Shown here: positions 18,687-27,810 of the stretch, piece by piece
Layout: the number at the start of each line of letters is the position of its first letter
Position numbering within the stretch: the first letter of the stretch is position 1
DNA from: Nostoc sp. NIES-3756
GTDB lineage: Bacteria; Cyanobacteriota; Cyanobacteriia; Cyanobacteriales; Nostocaceae
Direction: 5' to 3'
NCBI RefSeq assembly: GCF_001548375.1
Contig: NZ_AP017295.1
Span: 2,762,501-2,826,500, forward strand
Length of the DNA: 64,000 nucleotides
Program-made: the position numbers and the translations under genes
The notes under the pieces: generated by a model
What the model was told of the DNA's origin: nothing
Database searches by the model: none
What the model saw: only the letters and a program-made list of their open reading frames with translations

Positions 18687-19027
18687 TTCTCTTGGATTAA
18701 CTTAAGCTGCCACTAACTTGACAATATTTTTTAACGAAGAGTTACGCTCTCCGTTTTCGATACCTCAGATTTAGTTGGGATGTAACTACACTCATCATTC
18801 AAAATAATTACACAGAAATGCCTATAAAGCTTGGATGCAAAAAGCTCTTGATTTGGCTGTCCAGGCGATCGTAGTCATAATTTTATTGTTATTATTCATA
18901 TATACAAGTAATAACGATTTCTTTTAATCAAGCTAAACCTGTTATGTGTCTGACGTGTCTTTTGGAATTTTAGGCGCAGAATTTACAATTTCGTCTATCC
19001 ATCGCCTGAGAGAATCATTTTCATCTC
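18687..19027. other. Intergenic region, 341 bp
   Basis: AT-rich, with no open frame that looks like a protein and no terminal repeat I can match to the Tn7-like right end. It may contain promoter sequences for the minus-strand tniQ-like gene. Confidence 0.4.
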
Positions 19028-19285
19028 TCAGGCTGCGAATTTTCCCAAGATTTCATTTTGAATTACTGCGACTTGGTGCTTTAGATTCTCTAAGTCTGTG
19101 TGCATGGTAGTTAAATCTGGTGCTTCCGGGCGTTCTTCTGCTAGATAGGAACGAATCCATCCCATAATTAGTTCCGAAGCTGTTTTCCCTTCAGACTGAA
19201 CTTTATTCATAAAAGCTTCCTTTGTCTCATCGTCCATTCTGACGATGATTTGATTGTTCAGCTTTGTCATCTGACGCTTTGCCAT
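19028..19285 (-). CDS. Ribbon-helix-helix DNA-binding protein (CopG/MobC-like)
   Basis: About 85 residues. The segment NNQIIVRMDDETKEAF, followed by EGKTASELIMGWIRSYLAE, is a ribbon-helix-helix fold: a beta strand plus two helices. The C-terminal third is a short coiled coil (LENLKHQVAVIQNEIL). I chose the ATG at 19285 (MAKRQMTKLNNQ); an in-frame ATG at 19336 would add 17 residues and neither has a strong Shine-Dalgarno. Such proteins are plasmid or transposon regulators and antitoxins. No toxin gene is recognised beside it. Its position between two mobile-element genes suggests that it is accessory to that element. Confidence 0.7.
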   Translation of the reverse strand: MAKRQMTKLNNQIIVRMDDETKEAFMNKVQSEGKTASELIMGWIRSYLAEERPEAPDLTTMHTDLENLKHQVAVIQNEILGKFAA

Positions 19286-19481
19286 GTTAATTATCGCTTC
19301 AAACCCTAAATCTGTAATAACTCTATTTACCTCCATTTTGTATAGTTTTGGAAATTTTGTAGTAACTCTCTTGATTTAGTAATAACAAGTAACTACAATA
19401 GAGTAACAAGACAAAGGAGATCGCCCTCCGTCCAAAGATTGCGATCGCCTTTTGTAAAACCCCATCAGTGAGGTTATTCAC

Positions 19482-19784
19482 ATGATTACACAAGAAGTAT
19501 TTGACGACCAAACTTTGACGCAATCGGAGTTTGAGGCATACATTGACCAGCTAACTGACCCAGCACCACCAGAAATAGAAATTGACTCAGTGACAGATGA
19601 TTTTGGAGAACTTTATCGAGTTTGGAATGGTTCGCAACTACTAGGTACTTTTTATCAAAACCTTGAGAACAAATGGATAGCGCAACCTTGTAATAGAGAT
19701 GAAAGACCTTGTTGCGATACTGCTTTGCAAGCACAGTTGATCATCATAGCTGTTAATGGTTTGCTAGTAGCAGATGCAGCGTAA
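19482..19784 (+). CDS. Hypothetical protein, 100 aa, acidic N-terminus
   Basis: A 100-residue frame beginning MITQEVFDDQTLTQ, with GAGG eight bases before the ATG. It is acidic in the first half, has a central Y-R-V-W-N-G segment resembling a small beta sheet, and ends in a hydrophobic helix (LIIIAVNGLLVADAA). I do not recognise the family. It is divergent from the ribbon-helix-helix gene (about 200 bp apart, with two HIP1-like octamers between) and convergent with the integrase-like gene. Good start context and protein-like composition support a real gene. Confidence 0.6.
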   Translation: MITQEVFDDQTLTQSEFEAYIDQLTDPAPPEIEIDSVTDDFGELYRVWNGSQLLGTFYQNLENKWIAQPCNRDERPCCDTALQAQLIIIAVNGLLVADAA

Positions 19785-19920
19785 AAGCTTTGATAGATAA
19801 ATTTCCTATTACCTAGAGACGTGGTTTATTCCCGTCTCTTTATTTATTGGCTTCGCCTGGCAATGTGCTTGCCGTTATTATATTTTCTTTGCAAAAGCAA
19901 ATGCTGGTGAGCAAACTTGT

Positions 19921-21693
19921 TTAAGCAATATCATCCTCTACATTACTTTTTATAGAATTATTGACTGCATTACGCGCTAAAACTATCCCTAAATGAACTG
20001 ATTCTCTATTAATATAAAAATCATGATTACCTGTAATGATATAATTTTCCTTTGTTCTTGTACTTTCTTCCAGAACATATTTTAGAAAAATTTTCCTAAA
20101 TTCATTAATTCTTATATTTTTTTCAGTTATTTCATAAATAGAATTTTGAATCAGACTATTAAAAGGTGTAGGATGGATAAATCTTTTACCATTCCTTTGT
20201 GTAAATAGATAATTATGTGTAGGTCGGAATATCTGCCTTAGTCCAGCAATCTCATCTAACAAATGTGGCTTGCTTTGATAAGTATATATTTTTAACCACT
20301 CTTCGAGATATTGATAAAAGCTACGTCCATCAGCATAAAGTATATTTGGTATTTTTAACTTGATTTCATTATATTTTTTTGTTGTTTTATAGCTATCAGA
20401 TAACCAATGAATTATCCAATCTTCATTTTCTTGATAGACGTATCCACTAACTACTTCATTTGATTTTTCAGAGACAATAGCTTCATAACTATCAACAAAC
20501 TTTAGATTTCTATATAATTGCTGTCGCTGCGGAGGAAGATATGTCATGAATGCTATTATTATGAAAATTTGATATATTTCTGCGATTTCTATTAGATGTG
20601 ATTTATTGATAATTTGGTATTTTAATCTACATTGCTTTCTAAGATTCTCCACTACAACTAAAATCTCAGACCAAGTTAGTATTAAATCCCTGTTCAAAAC
20701 TATATGACGATGTTCTTTAACCTTCTTTTGGGCAATAGCCATTGCCTTTCTTAATTCTTGAATAACTGGTAAATCATCATACTGTTCTCTAGCATGAAAA
20801 CCCATTTTTTGGTAGTACAGGAATTTTGCTAACACTAAAAGAGTTCTAAAAACTGCAAATTCCGTATAGGGGCTGTCAACACCTCTACCTCTCTTATCTA
20901 TTATTTCGTTTTGAGGATCTGCTTTTAACCAAGCTAGATAGCGTTCTGCAACTTGCAAAGTTTTTTGACTTGCTGCCGGGTCGCTGACTGGAACTATTAA
21001 TTCTAAATCCAATTTTTCAATAGGTACTTTTTCGATACGGTAAAACCAGCCCAATATAAGACGAGTCTGTTTCAAGTATTGTTGGGCTGTAGTTGGCGAA
21101 ATAATTTTTCTATTCTGCTGCTGATTCTGCTCAGTAAAAAATTTTTGTAAAGCAACCATCACCTCTTGGATATGTTCTACTAATGTATACTCTTTTCGTG
21201 TACCTAAAGCATAATGTTGTTTAGGAATTGGTTGTTCAGCATCATTTTGATTATCGCTGGTTATTTCTTTAGAATCTTGTGCATAAGAAATTTTCCGCTT
21301 TCTAGCATTACTGATGGGGGATGCCGTACTAAAGTTTTCTATCCACCAAGGCTGCTGCTCGCACCACTTCAGAAATTGGTTAAGTGCTGCGCGGTAAGTG
21401 TACTGACTTTTTTCTGATATCAGTAGCTCATCAAAAACTTTTTGTTGAATATCAATCGCTTCAAATAGTAGCTCCAAAGACAAGCTTTTCATGAAATCTA
21501 GAGCTTTTTCAATTTCACTATTGGTGATTCGGGGTTGTAGAGGCGCAGGAAATCCCCATCCAGGCAGAGTAAAACGTACCAAGGCAGTTTGTGTACGAGA
21601 CAAAGTAGCTTTGGCTTTTTCCTGAAGCTGTTGTGTTTGAATGTGCTGTTGATAAAGATTCCAAATATCAAACAGTGAAAGAAGATTGTCCAC
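19921..21693 (-). CDS. Tyrosine-recombinase-like protein, degenerate catalytic residues
   Basis: 590 residues. An N-terminal helical region (about 80-125 and 170-225) resembles the SAM-like core-binding domain of tyrosine integrases. The C-terminal half has an Arg-I-like segment (YLPPQRQQLYR, Arg390), beta strands around 415-450 and a position equivalent to HxxR that reads N-E-F-R (530-533). I cannot place the catalytic Tyr with confidence. It may therefore be a fold relative with lost or altered chemistry. It is divergent from tnsAB (236 bp between starts), which suggests shared regulation or membership in the same mobile region. AT-rich codon use matches tnsAB rather than the housekeeping genes. 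Confidence 0.55.
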   Translation of the reverse strand: MDNLLSLFDIWNLYQQHIQTQQLQEKAKATLSRTQTALVRFTLPGWGFPAPLQPRITNSEIEKALDFMKSLSLELLFEAIDIQQKVFDELLISEKSQYTYRAALNQFLKWCEQQPWWIENFSTASPISNARKRKISYAQDSKEITSDNQNDAEQPIPKQHYALGTRKEYTLVEHIQEVMVALQKFFTEQNQQQNRKIISPTTAQQYLKQTRLILGWFYRIEKVPIEKLDLELIVPVSDPAASQKTLQVAERYLAWLKADPQNEIIDKRGRGVDSPYTEFAVFRTLLVLAKFLYYQKMGFHAREQYDDLPVIQELRKAMAIAQKKVKEHRHIVLNRDLILTWSEILVVVENLRKQCRLKYQIINKSHLIEIAEIYQIFIIIAFMTYLPPQRQQLYRNLKFVDSYEAIVSEKSNEVVSGYVYQENEDWIIHWLSDSYKTTKKYNEIKLKIPNILYADGRSFYQYLEEWLKIYTYQSKPHLLDEIAGLRQIFRPTHNYLFTQRNGKRFIHPTPFNSLIQNSIYEITEKNIRINEFRKIFLKYVLEESTRTKENYIITGNHDFYINRESVHLGIVLARNAVNNSIKSNVEDDIA

Positions 21694-21835
21694 CAGGGCA
21701 ATGAGCTGATTAGCCTTATTGTCAAAATTTTGAGAACAATACCATCTTAAAACTCACTTCAAATATTAGAAATGTAAATTTTTGTTGACAAAAACCTCTG
21801 CTGTGAATTTGATTCAGTTTTATATTGTATTTTTA

Positions 21836-21859
21836 TGTACATAAATATCATGTCGTCAG
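21836..21859 (+). repeat. Candidate left terminal inverted repeat of the Tn7-like element
   Basis: TGTACATAAATATCATGTCG then TCAG. Read inward, it matches the right end at the first seven bases and again at GTCAG. It lies 94 bp before the tnsAB start, so it could also overlap the tnsAB promoter. Confidence 0.4.
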
Positions 21860-21929
21860 CCAGGAGAATCTCCAAAACAAGCAAACTTGCCTTATCAGCA
21901 CGACTTCACATTTCAATTGATTAACTCAA

Positions 21930-24719
21930 ATGCTTAGTGATATTGAATTTGAGCATTGGTGTCGCCGCCTCAATCTTTCTGAACAAGCTCGGAAGGTAAT
22001 AGAACAAATCCGTACCTCTGAGCCATCACGGCGTGTTGGTGGTGGTAAAAAGAACGTTTCAGGCCGTTACCCAAGTTCCAAAATGGGAGTAAGTATCCAG
22101 TTTGAATCACACCGGAATGAATTAGCCCATATTTATAAACTGGAAACTGATGATGATGTATTGGAGTACTACGACCAACCTCCTCCGATTTTTCTGGATT
22201 ACTTGAGTAAAAATGGCAGGCGCAATTACCACAGCCATACACCTGACTTTTTTGTGATCCGAAAAAGTGCAGCAGGTTGGGAAGAATGCAGTGTAGAGCA
22301 AAATTTACTTAAAAAAGTACAAGATAGTCCAAACCGTTGGCAGAGGCAAGAAGACGGAACATGGATTTGTCCACCGGGGAAAGAATATGCTGCTCAATTT
22401 GGTCTTTATTATGTTGTCCGTTCCTCTGCGGAAATTAATTCAATATTTTTGCGTAACTTCGTTTGGTTGGAAGATTATTTAAATAACCAGCAATTAACAG
22501 TTGATGATGAAATCACTGATGCTGTATGCAATCTTGTCAAATTACAGCCAGGAATCTCTTTAGCCAACATAATTTATCAAATTAAGGAAGCCAGCATTGA
22601 TGACTTAAATACTTTGATAGCGACAAACCAAGTATATGTTGACCTCAACACTTATCTTTTAGCTCAACCAGAAAAAGTAAAAGTCTTTCTAGACGAAGAA
22701 GAAGCATTTACTTTTAACCAAATAACTAAGGTTTCTGAACCACAAGCTATTAACAAATTGGGCATTTTTAAAGCCTCTGTTGGCACATCTATATTTTGGG
22801 ATGGTAGTAAGTGGGAAATTGCAAACACAGGCGAAAAATCAATTGCACTTATCACACAAGATGGAAAATTTATTGATTTACCTAATCATGTTTTTGAAAC
22901 TTTAGTTAGAGATAAGAAAATAACAAGCCTACAAACACCAGAAGAACCAACGATTAATTCTGAAGTTGAAGAATTACTTAGGAAGGCAAGTACAGAAGAT
23001 AGAAAAGAAGCTACCTCTCGCTACAAGGCAATAGAAGCATTCCTAAATGGAAATTCCTCTAATAAACCTAATCGCTCTCAAAGACGTTGGATTGCTAGTT
23101 ACCGAAAGGCAGAAAAAACCTATGGTAGAGGCTTCATTGGACTTTTACCTAAACATAGAGATAAAGGTTGGCGTAGACAAGGTATCCCAGAGGAAGTGTT
23201 GTTATTCATGCAACAACACATAGAAATAAACTACGAAAACATTAAACAACACTCTATCCGTCATGCTTATCAGTCTTTTAAAGATTTATGCAACGAAAAA
23301 GGATACAAGCCTCCTAGTTCGGAATCATACCGTCAAGCAGTAAGAAACCGCCCTCAATATAAGCAAATTCAAAAGCGAATGGGCGACCGTGCTGCTTATA
23401 AAGAAGAGCCTTTTTACTGGTATATACATCGAGAGGAAACGCCTCCTCACGGCGATCGCCCATTTGAAATTTGTCATATCGACCATACGGAGGTAGATGT
23501 TGAACTGCTCAGTGCAATCATGCTAAAGCTGGGCATGGATATTAGCGTCATCAAAGAAAAAGCCAGTATGGGGAGACCTTGGTTGACCTTAATGCTTGAC
23601 GCTTACTCACGAAGAATAATTGCTGCATATATGACGTTCGATTCCCCAAGTTATCGTTCCAACATGATGATTTTGAAGATGTGTGTTCAGAGATATGGAC
23701 GACTACCCCAAATTATAGTTGTGGATGGAGGGGCTGATTTTGGGGGTACTTATTTTGAAACACTTCTTGCTTACTTCCGTGTCACCAAAAAAGAGCGACC
23801 TGCAGCTAAAGCAAGGCATGGGTCAGTTATTGAATCTTATTTCGGTGTAGCTGATAAGGAATTTTGGCATAACTTGATGGGAAATACCCAAATTACAAAA
23901 AATGTTCGGCAAGTAACTAAAAGCGTAAATCCAAAAAACAATGCTGTATGGACACTTGCCAAGCTGTACTCCTATTTTTGTGAATACTGCTATGAAATCT
24001 ATGACACTTGCCCACACCCTGCTTTAAGAATGAGTCCTCGTGAGGCTTTCAATATCGGTACAGCAAGAAGTGGTAGTCGAGAACATACCTTCATTAATGA
24101 AGAAGAATTCAAATTTTTAGCTCTACCATCACCAACCGACTCTGCCGGAACCAGAAAGATAACTCAAGAAGGTGTAAAAATCAATTATCTATACTATTGG
24201 CACTCTTGTTTTAGCCGTTTTCGCAATATTAAAGTAGAAGTCAAATACGACCCATTTGATATTACGCAAGCTTACGCTTATATCAACGGCGAATGGGTTA
24301 AATGCCACTCTCTTTATCTGCGAGAACTTGAAGGTCACTCAGAACGAGAACTGATGATTGCAGCAGCTGAATTAAAGAAGCTCAATCGAATTCAAAATAA
24401 GCAGTTTAGTGATATCACAGGCAAAAAACTAGCTGAGTTTTTTAGGCGGATAGAAATGGAGGAAGCTGCTCTTGCTCCACCTTGGCTGGAAGCGAAAAAG
24501 GCAGTATTACAACAACGTTTGAGAGATAGTGAACTAAAACAAGTCCACGCTCAGATAGAAGGAAAAATAGATGAGTCTGAAACTATCACATCTACCAATG
24601 TAGAAAATTCTGCATTTATTAAAGCAGAACATTTAACAAAGCAGTTTACAGAATCATCTCAACAAGAGCTTGATGATGAAAACTTGGTCGAATCTTTTGA
24701 ACCTTTAGAGGAGTGGTAA
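21930..24719 (+). CDS. tnsAB: Fused TnsA-TnsB transposase
   Basis: 929 residues. The N-terminal TnsA endonuclease-like part (about 50-190) has Glu59 and Asp106 (HTPDFF), the two acidic residues expected. The third catalytic position of the family, normally a Lys after W-E-E-x, appears as Ser121 (WEECS). The TnsB part is a DDE integrase: Asp518 (HIDHTE), Asp599 (VVDGGADF) and Glu635 (SVIESYFG), with a D-35-E spacing typical of retroviral-type transposases. A C-terminal acidic helical tail follows. TnsB cuts the 3' strands and joins them; TnsA would cut the 5' strands for clean cut-and-paste. The stop overlaps tnsC (TAATG), so the genes are translationally coupled. Confidence 0.93.
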   Translation: MLSDIEFEHWCRRLNLSEQARKVIEQIRTSEPSRRVGGGKKNVSGRYPSSKMGVSIQFESHRNELAHIYKLETDDDVLEYYDQPPPIFLDYLSKNGRRNYHSHTPDFFVIRKSAAGWEECSVEQNLLKKVQDSPNRWQRQEDGTWICPPGKEYAAQFGLYYVVRSSAEINSIFLRNFVWLEDYLNNQQLTVDDEITDAVCNLVKLQPGISLANIIYQIKEASIDDLNTLIATNQVYVDLNTYLLAQPEKVKVFLDEEEAFTFNQITKVSEPQAINKLGIFKASVGTSIFWDGSKWEIANTGEKSIALITQDGKFIDLPNHVFETLVRDKKITSLQTPEEPTINSEVEELLRKASTEDRKEATSRYKAIEAFLNGNSSNKPNRSQRRWIASYRKAEKTYGRGFIGLLPKHRDKGWRRQGIPEEVLLFMQQHIEINYENIKQHSIRHAYQSFKDLCNEKGYKPPSSESYRQAVRNRPQYKQIQKRMGDRAAYKEEPFYWYIHREETPPHGDRPFEICHIDHTEVDVELLSAIMLKLGMDISVIKEKASMGRPWLTLMLDAYSRRIIAAYMTFDSPSYRSNMMILKMCVQRYGRLPQIIVVDGGADFGGTYFETLLAYFRVTKKERPAAKARHGSVIESYFGVADKEFWHNLMGNTQITKNVRQVTKSVNPKNNAVWTLAKLYSYFCEYCYEIYDTCPHPALRMSPREAFNIGTARSGSREHTFINEEEFKFLALPSPTDSAGTRKITQEGVKINYLYYWHSCFSRFRNIKVEVKYDPFDITQAYAYINGEWVKCHSLYLRELEGHSERELMIAAAELKKLNRIQNKQFSDITGKKLAEFFRRIEMEEAALAPPWLEAKKAVLQQRLRDSELKQVHAQIEGKIDESETITSTNVENSAFIKAEHLTKQFTESSQQELDDENLVESFEPLEEW

Positions 24720-25903
24720 TGTCTGGACAATATAGATTTCCGCTTGAACTACTTGAGCAACCACCACAAAAAAGATTGCAATTCTTTAAAAATCCTGGTG
24801 TCACAATTATGCACCACAACCTTAAGAATGCTTTTTACAAATTACACCGTATTATTCGGGAACCAGCAGGAAGCTCAATAATTTTAGTGATCGGGCCTTC
24901 TGGTGTTGGGAAATCGACTTTACTGCAATTACTAAAAAACAAAATCATTGAGGAGAGCTTAGGCCAAATGGAAGCAGACCCTGGTTGGATTCCTATCGTC
25001 TGTGTTGAGGCTCCTGCACCAGCAAAAGGTACTTTCAGATGGAAAATTTTCTACAGGAAAATTTTAGAGGCTGTTGATGAACCTGGTATTGACCAAAAAA
25101 TTAACTACAACTCAGACGGCATACGTCGAGACAGTGATGGAAAGTTGGCTTTTGGAGCCAAAGCTACAGAAGATTCACTACGCCTAGCAATGGAGAAGGC
25201 CTTAATTCACCGCAGACCTTACACTCTGAGCGTGGACGAGTTTCAGCATATTGGCAAAATGGCTAGTGAACAATTGTTGCAAGCTCACATGGACTGTGTG
25301 AAATCGGCAGTGAATACTACCAAAATCCCTTGGACTGGTTTTGGTACTTATCAACTACTTAATTTTCTAGAACTTAGCCCCCAACTAAGCCGACGTACCA
25401 AAATCATGCACATTCCACGTTATCTACTAGAAAAAGACGAAGACATACAAGAGTTTAAGAGAGTGTTAGAGCATCTTCAATACCGGATGCCACTACAAGA
25501 AACACCTCCTTTAAAGGAGAAATATTGGGAATTTTGTTACGAACGCAGCATTGGCAATATTGGTACTCTGAAGAATTGGCTTACAGATGCCTATGACCTT
25601 GCTGTATTTGAAGACGCAAATACTTTAACTTTGGAACATCTTCAAGAAACAGCTAAATCTTCTTCTGAGTGTGAACAGATGGCTTTGGAAGCAATAGAGG
25701 GAGAAGAAAAGCTGACGGATAGTCAAGATAAAAGTAAAAGTCTGCGTACTATTCTCGGATTAGCCAAGGATGAAACCCAAAATAGTAATAAATCTTCAAC
25801 TCATGTCCAAGAACACAACCAAAAGAGCCAAAAATCTAGTAATAAAACAAAAGCATTCAAACGTAATCCTAGCCGAGATCCAGTAAGAGGTGAACCAGTA
25901 TGA
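24719..25903 (+). CDS. tnsC: TnsC AAA+ ATPase, transposition regulator
   Basis: 394 residues. Walker A is GPSGVGKST (Lys65) and Walker B is SVDEFQHIG (Asp173, Glu174). Sensor-like residues follow in WTGFGTYQLL. TnsC forms ATP-dependent filaments that connect a TniQ/TnsD target complex to the transposase. The start is ATG 24719, overlapping the tnsAB stop and preceded by GAGGAG at good spacing; the upstream GTG at 24713 is less likely. The last 70 residues are Ser/Lys/Asn-rich and probably disordered, perhaps contacting TnsAB. A small gap with a decayed short frame separates it from tniQ. Confidence 0.92.
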   Translation: MSGQYRFPLELLEQPPQKRLQFFKNPGVTIMHHNLKNAFYKLHRIIREPAGSSIILVIGPSGVGKSTLLQLLKNKIIEESLGQMEADPGWIPIVCVEAPAPAKGTFRWKIFYRKILEAVDEPGIDQKINYNSDGIRRDSDGKLAFGAKATEDSLRLAMEKALIHRRPYTLSVDEFQHIGKMASEQLLQAHMDCVKSAVNTTKIPWTGFGTYQLLNFLELSPQLSRRTKIMHIPRYLLEKDEDIQEFKRVLEHLQYRMPLQETPPLKEKYWEFCYERSIGNIGTLKNWLTDAYDLAVFEDANTLTLEHLQETAKSSSECEQMALEAIEGEEKLTDSQDKSKSLRTILGLAKDETQNSNKSSTHVQEHNQKSQKSSNKTKAFKRNPSRDPVRGEPV

Positions 25904-26071
25904 GTTCTAAAGAGTTTGATTTTATAGAGTTGTGTGATTTGTAATTACTTGGTATTCCAAAGTGTCGAGAACAGAAAATATTGGCAGCATTATTATGAAG
26001 CAAGGCTACAAGTTGGGTTAGAAAGTTAATTTTTTAGAGATTTTTTTAACTAAAAAGGATGTTTTATTTTG

Positions 26072-27439
26072 ATGAATATCAATATTAGTAGTGAACTACG
26101 GGAGCTTAGAAAATCTCAATTACCAACTCGTAGCCGTTTATATCATCTAAAACCTATAGGGGTAGGAACATCAACTGTAGAGAGTCTGACAAGTTATATA
26201 ACTCGACTAGCTGTGTCTCATTGTCTACCTACAGGTGTATTGATGGTAACAGAAATCGCACCAGTCATCAATAAAACTTATGGGGCTGGAACCCTACACA
26301 GAATCTATAATTTTACAGGAGCCTTGAACGGCACAGGTGTTATGGCTTCTGACTTAGTTCAAGCTCTTGAAAATTTGACTCAACAAAAAAACCTTCATTT
26401 TTTGACTTTGTTAACCTGGGCTGAAATTTTACCATCAAGGAATTTACTCCGTCGTCATCGAGCTTGGTGTTCATTCTGCTACCAAGAGTGGTACGAAAAC
26501 GGGCAAACAATATATGAGCCTTTACTTTGGACATTGGATGTGGTTAAGGTCTGTTTACGTCATCAGCAACCTCTAACCCAAAAATGTCCTCATTGCAAAG
26601 AAAAGAATTTTCACTTAGCTTGGCGATCGCAACCTGGTTACTGTTCAAAGTGCTTGAAGTGGCTTGGTTTAAACGTGGAAACTCAATTAAGCAACTGTCC
26701 ATATTCTCATAAAGATGAGTTAGAGTTTGAAATTTGGATTACTAACACATTAGGAGAATTGCTTGCTAAATCTCCACATTTGACACTTTCACCATCAAAA
26801 GACAATATTAGCAAAGCCATATGTGCTTACGTAGACAAAGTGGCTGAGGGAAATATTGCGGCATTTGCACGGCAACTTCAGGTTCCAAGAAATACGGTAT
26901 GGCTTTGGTGTAAAGGACAGAATTTACCTTCAATCAAAGCAGTTTTACATGTTTGTTACTCGCTCAGAATATCACTATTGGATTTTTTAAACTTTGAAGA
27001 AGATTTAGTAGATTCTCTTTCGACCTTACGACTACCACTACCTCAAACGAAAGCCAATCGTAAAAAATCTATAAAACCTTTTGAGGCTGACGAAGTAAAG
27101 CAGAATTTAGAAGCAGTGCTTGAAAGCAATGAATTCCCAGCACCATCAATGGAAGAAGTGGCTAGGCGTTTGCAATGTGATAGAAGAAGTATTTTTAAAT
27201 ACTTTCCAGATTTATGCCATGCTATTTCTAGCCGCTACTTAAGTGACAGAAAAGCAATATTAGAGAATAAGATAGAGCAGTGCTGCGAAGAAATTCGGCA
27301 GATTACGTTGAATCTCCATAATCAGGGAATATATCCCTCTGAAAAATCTGTATCAGAACAAATGACGATGCCTGGGTACTTAAGGTATAGAAAAGTGCGT
27401 TTAGCATTGCAAGAAATACAAAGTCAATCAGGCAGGTGA
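26072..27439 (+). CDS. TniQ/TnsD-like target-site selector
   Basis: 455 residues. The TniQ domain (about 20-150) contains SRLYHLKPIGVGTSTVES and H-R-A-W-C-x-x-C, then CPHC and CSKCLKWLG knuckles. A helix-turn-helix near 265-295 (FARQLQVPRNTVWLWCKG) and a second one near 360-385 (EEVARRLQCDRRSIFKYF) give it sequence-specific DNA-binding potential, as in TnsD. A basic-helical tail follows. The length is intermediate between short TniQ and classic TnsD. The gene is the one nearest the right end, 207 bp from the tRNA-Ala gene, so recognition of that tRNA gene as attachment site is the natural inference. The ATG at 26072 has AAAGGAT upstream. Confidence 0.88.
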   Translation: MNINISSELRELRKSQLPTRSRLYHLKPIGVGTSTVESLTSYITRLAVSHCLPTGVLMVTEIAPVINKTYGAGTLHRIYNFTGALNGTGVMASDLVQALENLTQQKNLHFLTLLTWAEILPSRNLLRRHRAWCSFCYQEWYENGQTIYEPLLWTLDVVKVCLRHQQPLTQKCPHCKEKNFHLAWRSQPGYCSKCLKWLGLNVETQLSNCPYSHKDELEFEIWITNTLGELLAKSPHLTLSPSKDNISKAICAYVDKVAEGNIAAFARQLQVPRNTVWLWCKGQNLPSIKAVLHVCYSLRISLLDFLNFEEDLVDSLSTLRLPLPQTKANRKKSIKPFEADEVKQNLEAVLESNEFPAPSMEEVARRLQCDRRSIFKYFPDLCHAISSRYLSDRKAILENKIEQCCEEIRQITLNLHNQGIYPSEKSVSEQMTMPGYLRYRKVRLALQEIQSQSGR

Positions 27440-27540
27440 TTAGATGATCAACTAAAATTTAGGTAAAATCTCTGCTGACTTAATAATTACCTCTCATTTC
27501 TGTTTGCTAATACCTAACTCACTGCGGAGTGCAACATTTG

Positions 27541-27644
27541 ACAAGCATAAGTTGACCAGAGAGTATCACAAGCATAAAGTGACCAATCAGGACAACTTAA
27601 GGTTGTTGTCGCATTTAAAACTGACAATAATTATTTAATGTACA
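27541..27644 (+). repeat. Right end of the Tn7-like element with TnsB-type binding repeats
   Basis: Two 18-bp direct repeats (ACAAGCATAAGTTGACCA at 27541, ACAAGCATAAAGTGACCA at 27568) lie 27 bp apart. A weaker, partly palindromic third copy is near 27591-27611. The segment ends with the TGTACA terminus at 27639-27644. This matches the known design of Tn7-like ends, with several TnsB sites inside a TGT...ACA boundary. Confidence 0.75.
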
Positions 27645-27646
27645 AA

Positions 27647-27719
27647 TGGAGTTAAGCGGATTCGAACCGCTGACCCCTTCAATGCCATTGAAGTGCTCTA
27701 CCAACTGAGCTATAACCCC
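27647..27719 (-). tRNA. tRNA-Ala (anticodon GGC)
   Basis: A 73-nt cloverleaf: acceptor stem GGGGTTA/TAACTCC with one G-U pair, D arm AGCTCAGTTGGTAGAGC, and a five-pair anticodon stem CTTCA/TGAAG holding loop ATGGCAT, with GGC at 27684-27686. The T arm contains GGTTCGAATCC and the discriminator is A. CCA is not encoded. The transposon right end begins 2 bp beyond the discriminator base. Confidence 0.96.
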
Positions 27720-27810
27720 ATACAGTCCGTTATATACGTTAATTTATAATTTATATTTTGTCAAGTTTTTTAGACGTAATTAAATCATAATAGCTATCTA
27801 TGGCTACGGT

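Larger units (their letters stand above)
21836..27644 (+). mobile_element. Tn7-like transposon next to tRNA-Ala (boundaries partly tentative)
   Basis: Contains tnsAB, tnsC and a tnsD-like tniQ in one direction. The right end is well supported: inner repeats at 27541-27558 and 27568-27585, then a terminus reading inward TGTACATTAAATA, ending 2 bp from the tRNA-Ala 3' end. The left end at 21836 starts TGTACATAAATA and shares GTCAG at the same distance (position 20-24), but lacks the internal repeats. The five bases outside (TTTTA left, AATGG right) are not a target duplication. The real left end could lie elsewhere, with the genes at 17.7-21.7 kb as cargo. No cas genes or CRISPR repeats were seen. 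Confidence 0.6.

Noticed and set aside
25899..25980. Tiny frame overlapping the tnsC stop (MSSKEFDFIELCDL)
   Set aside because: Fourteen codons then a stop, with open frame beyond it; probably a decayed or chance frame.
27541..27585. Two similar 18-bp repeats considered as a CRISPR remnant
   Set aside because: Spacing of 9 bp between units is too short for spacers, no cas genes are present, and position and sequence fit TnsB sites at a transposon end.
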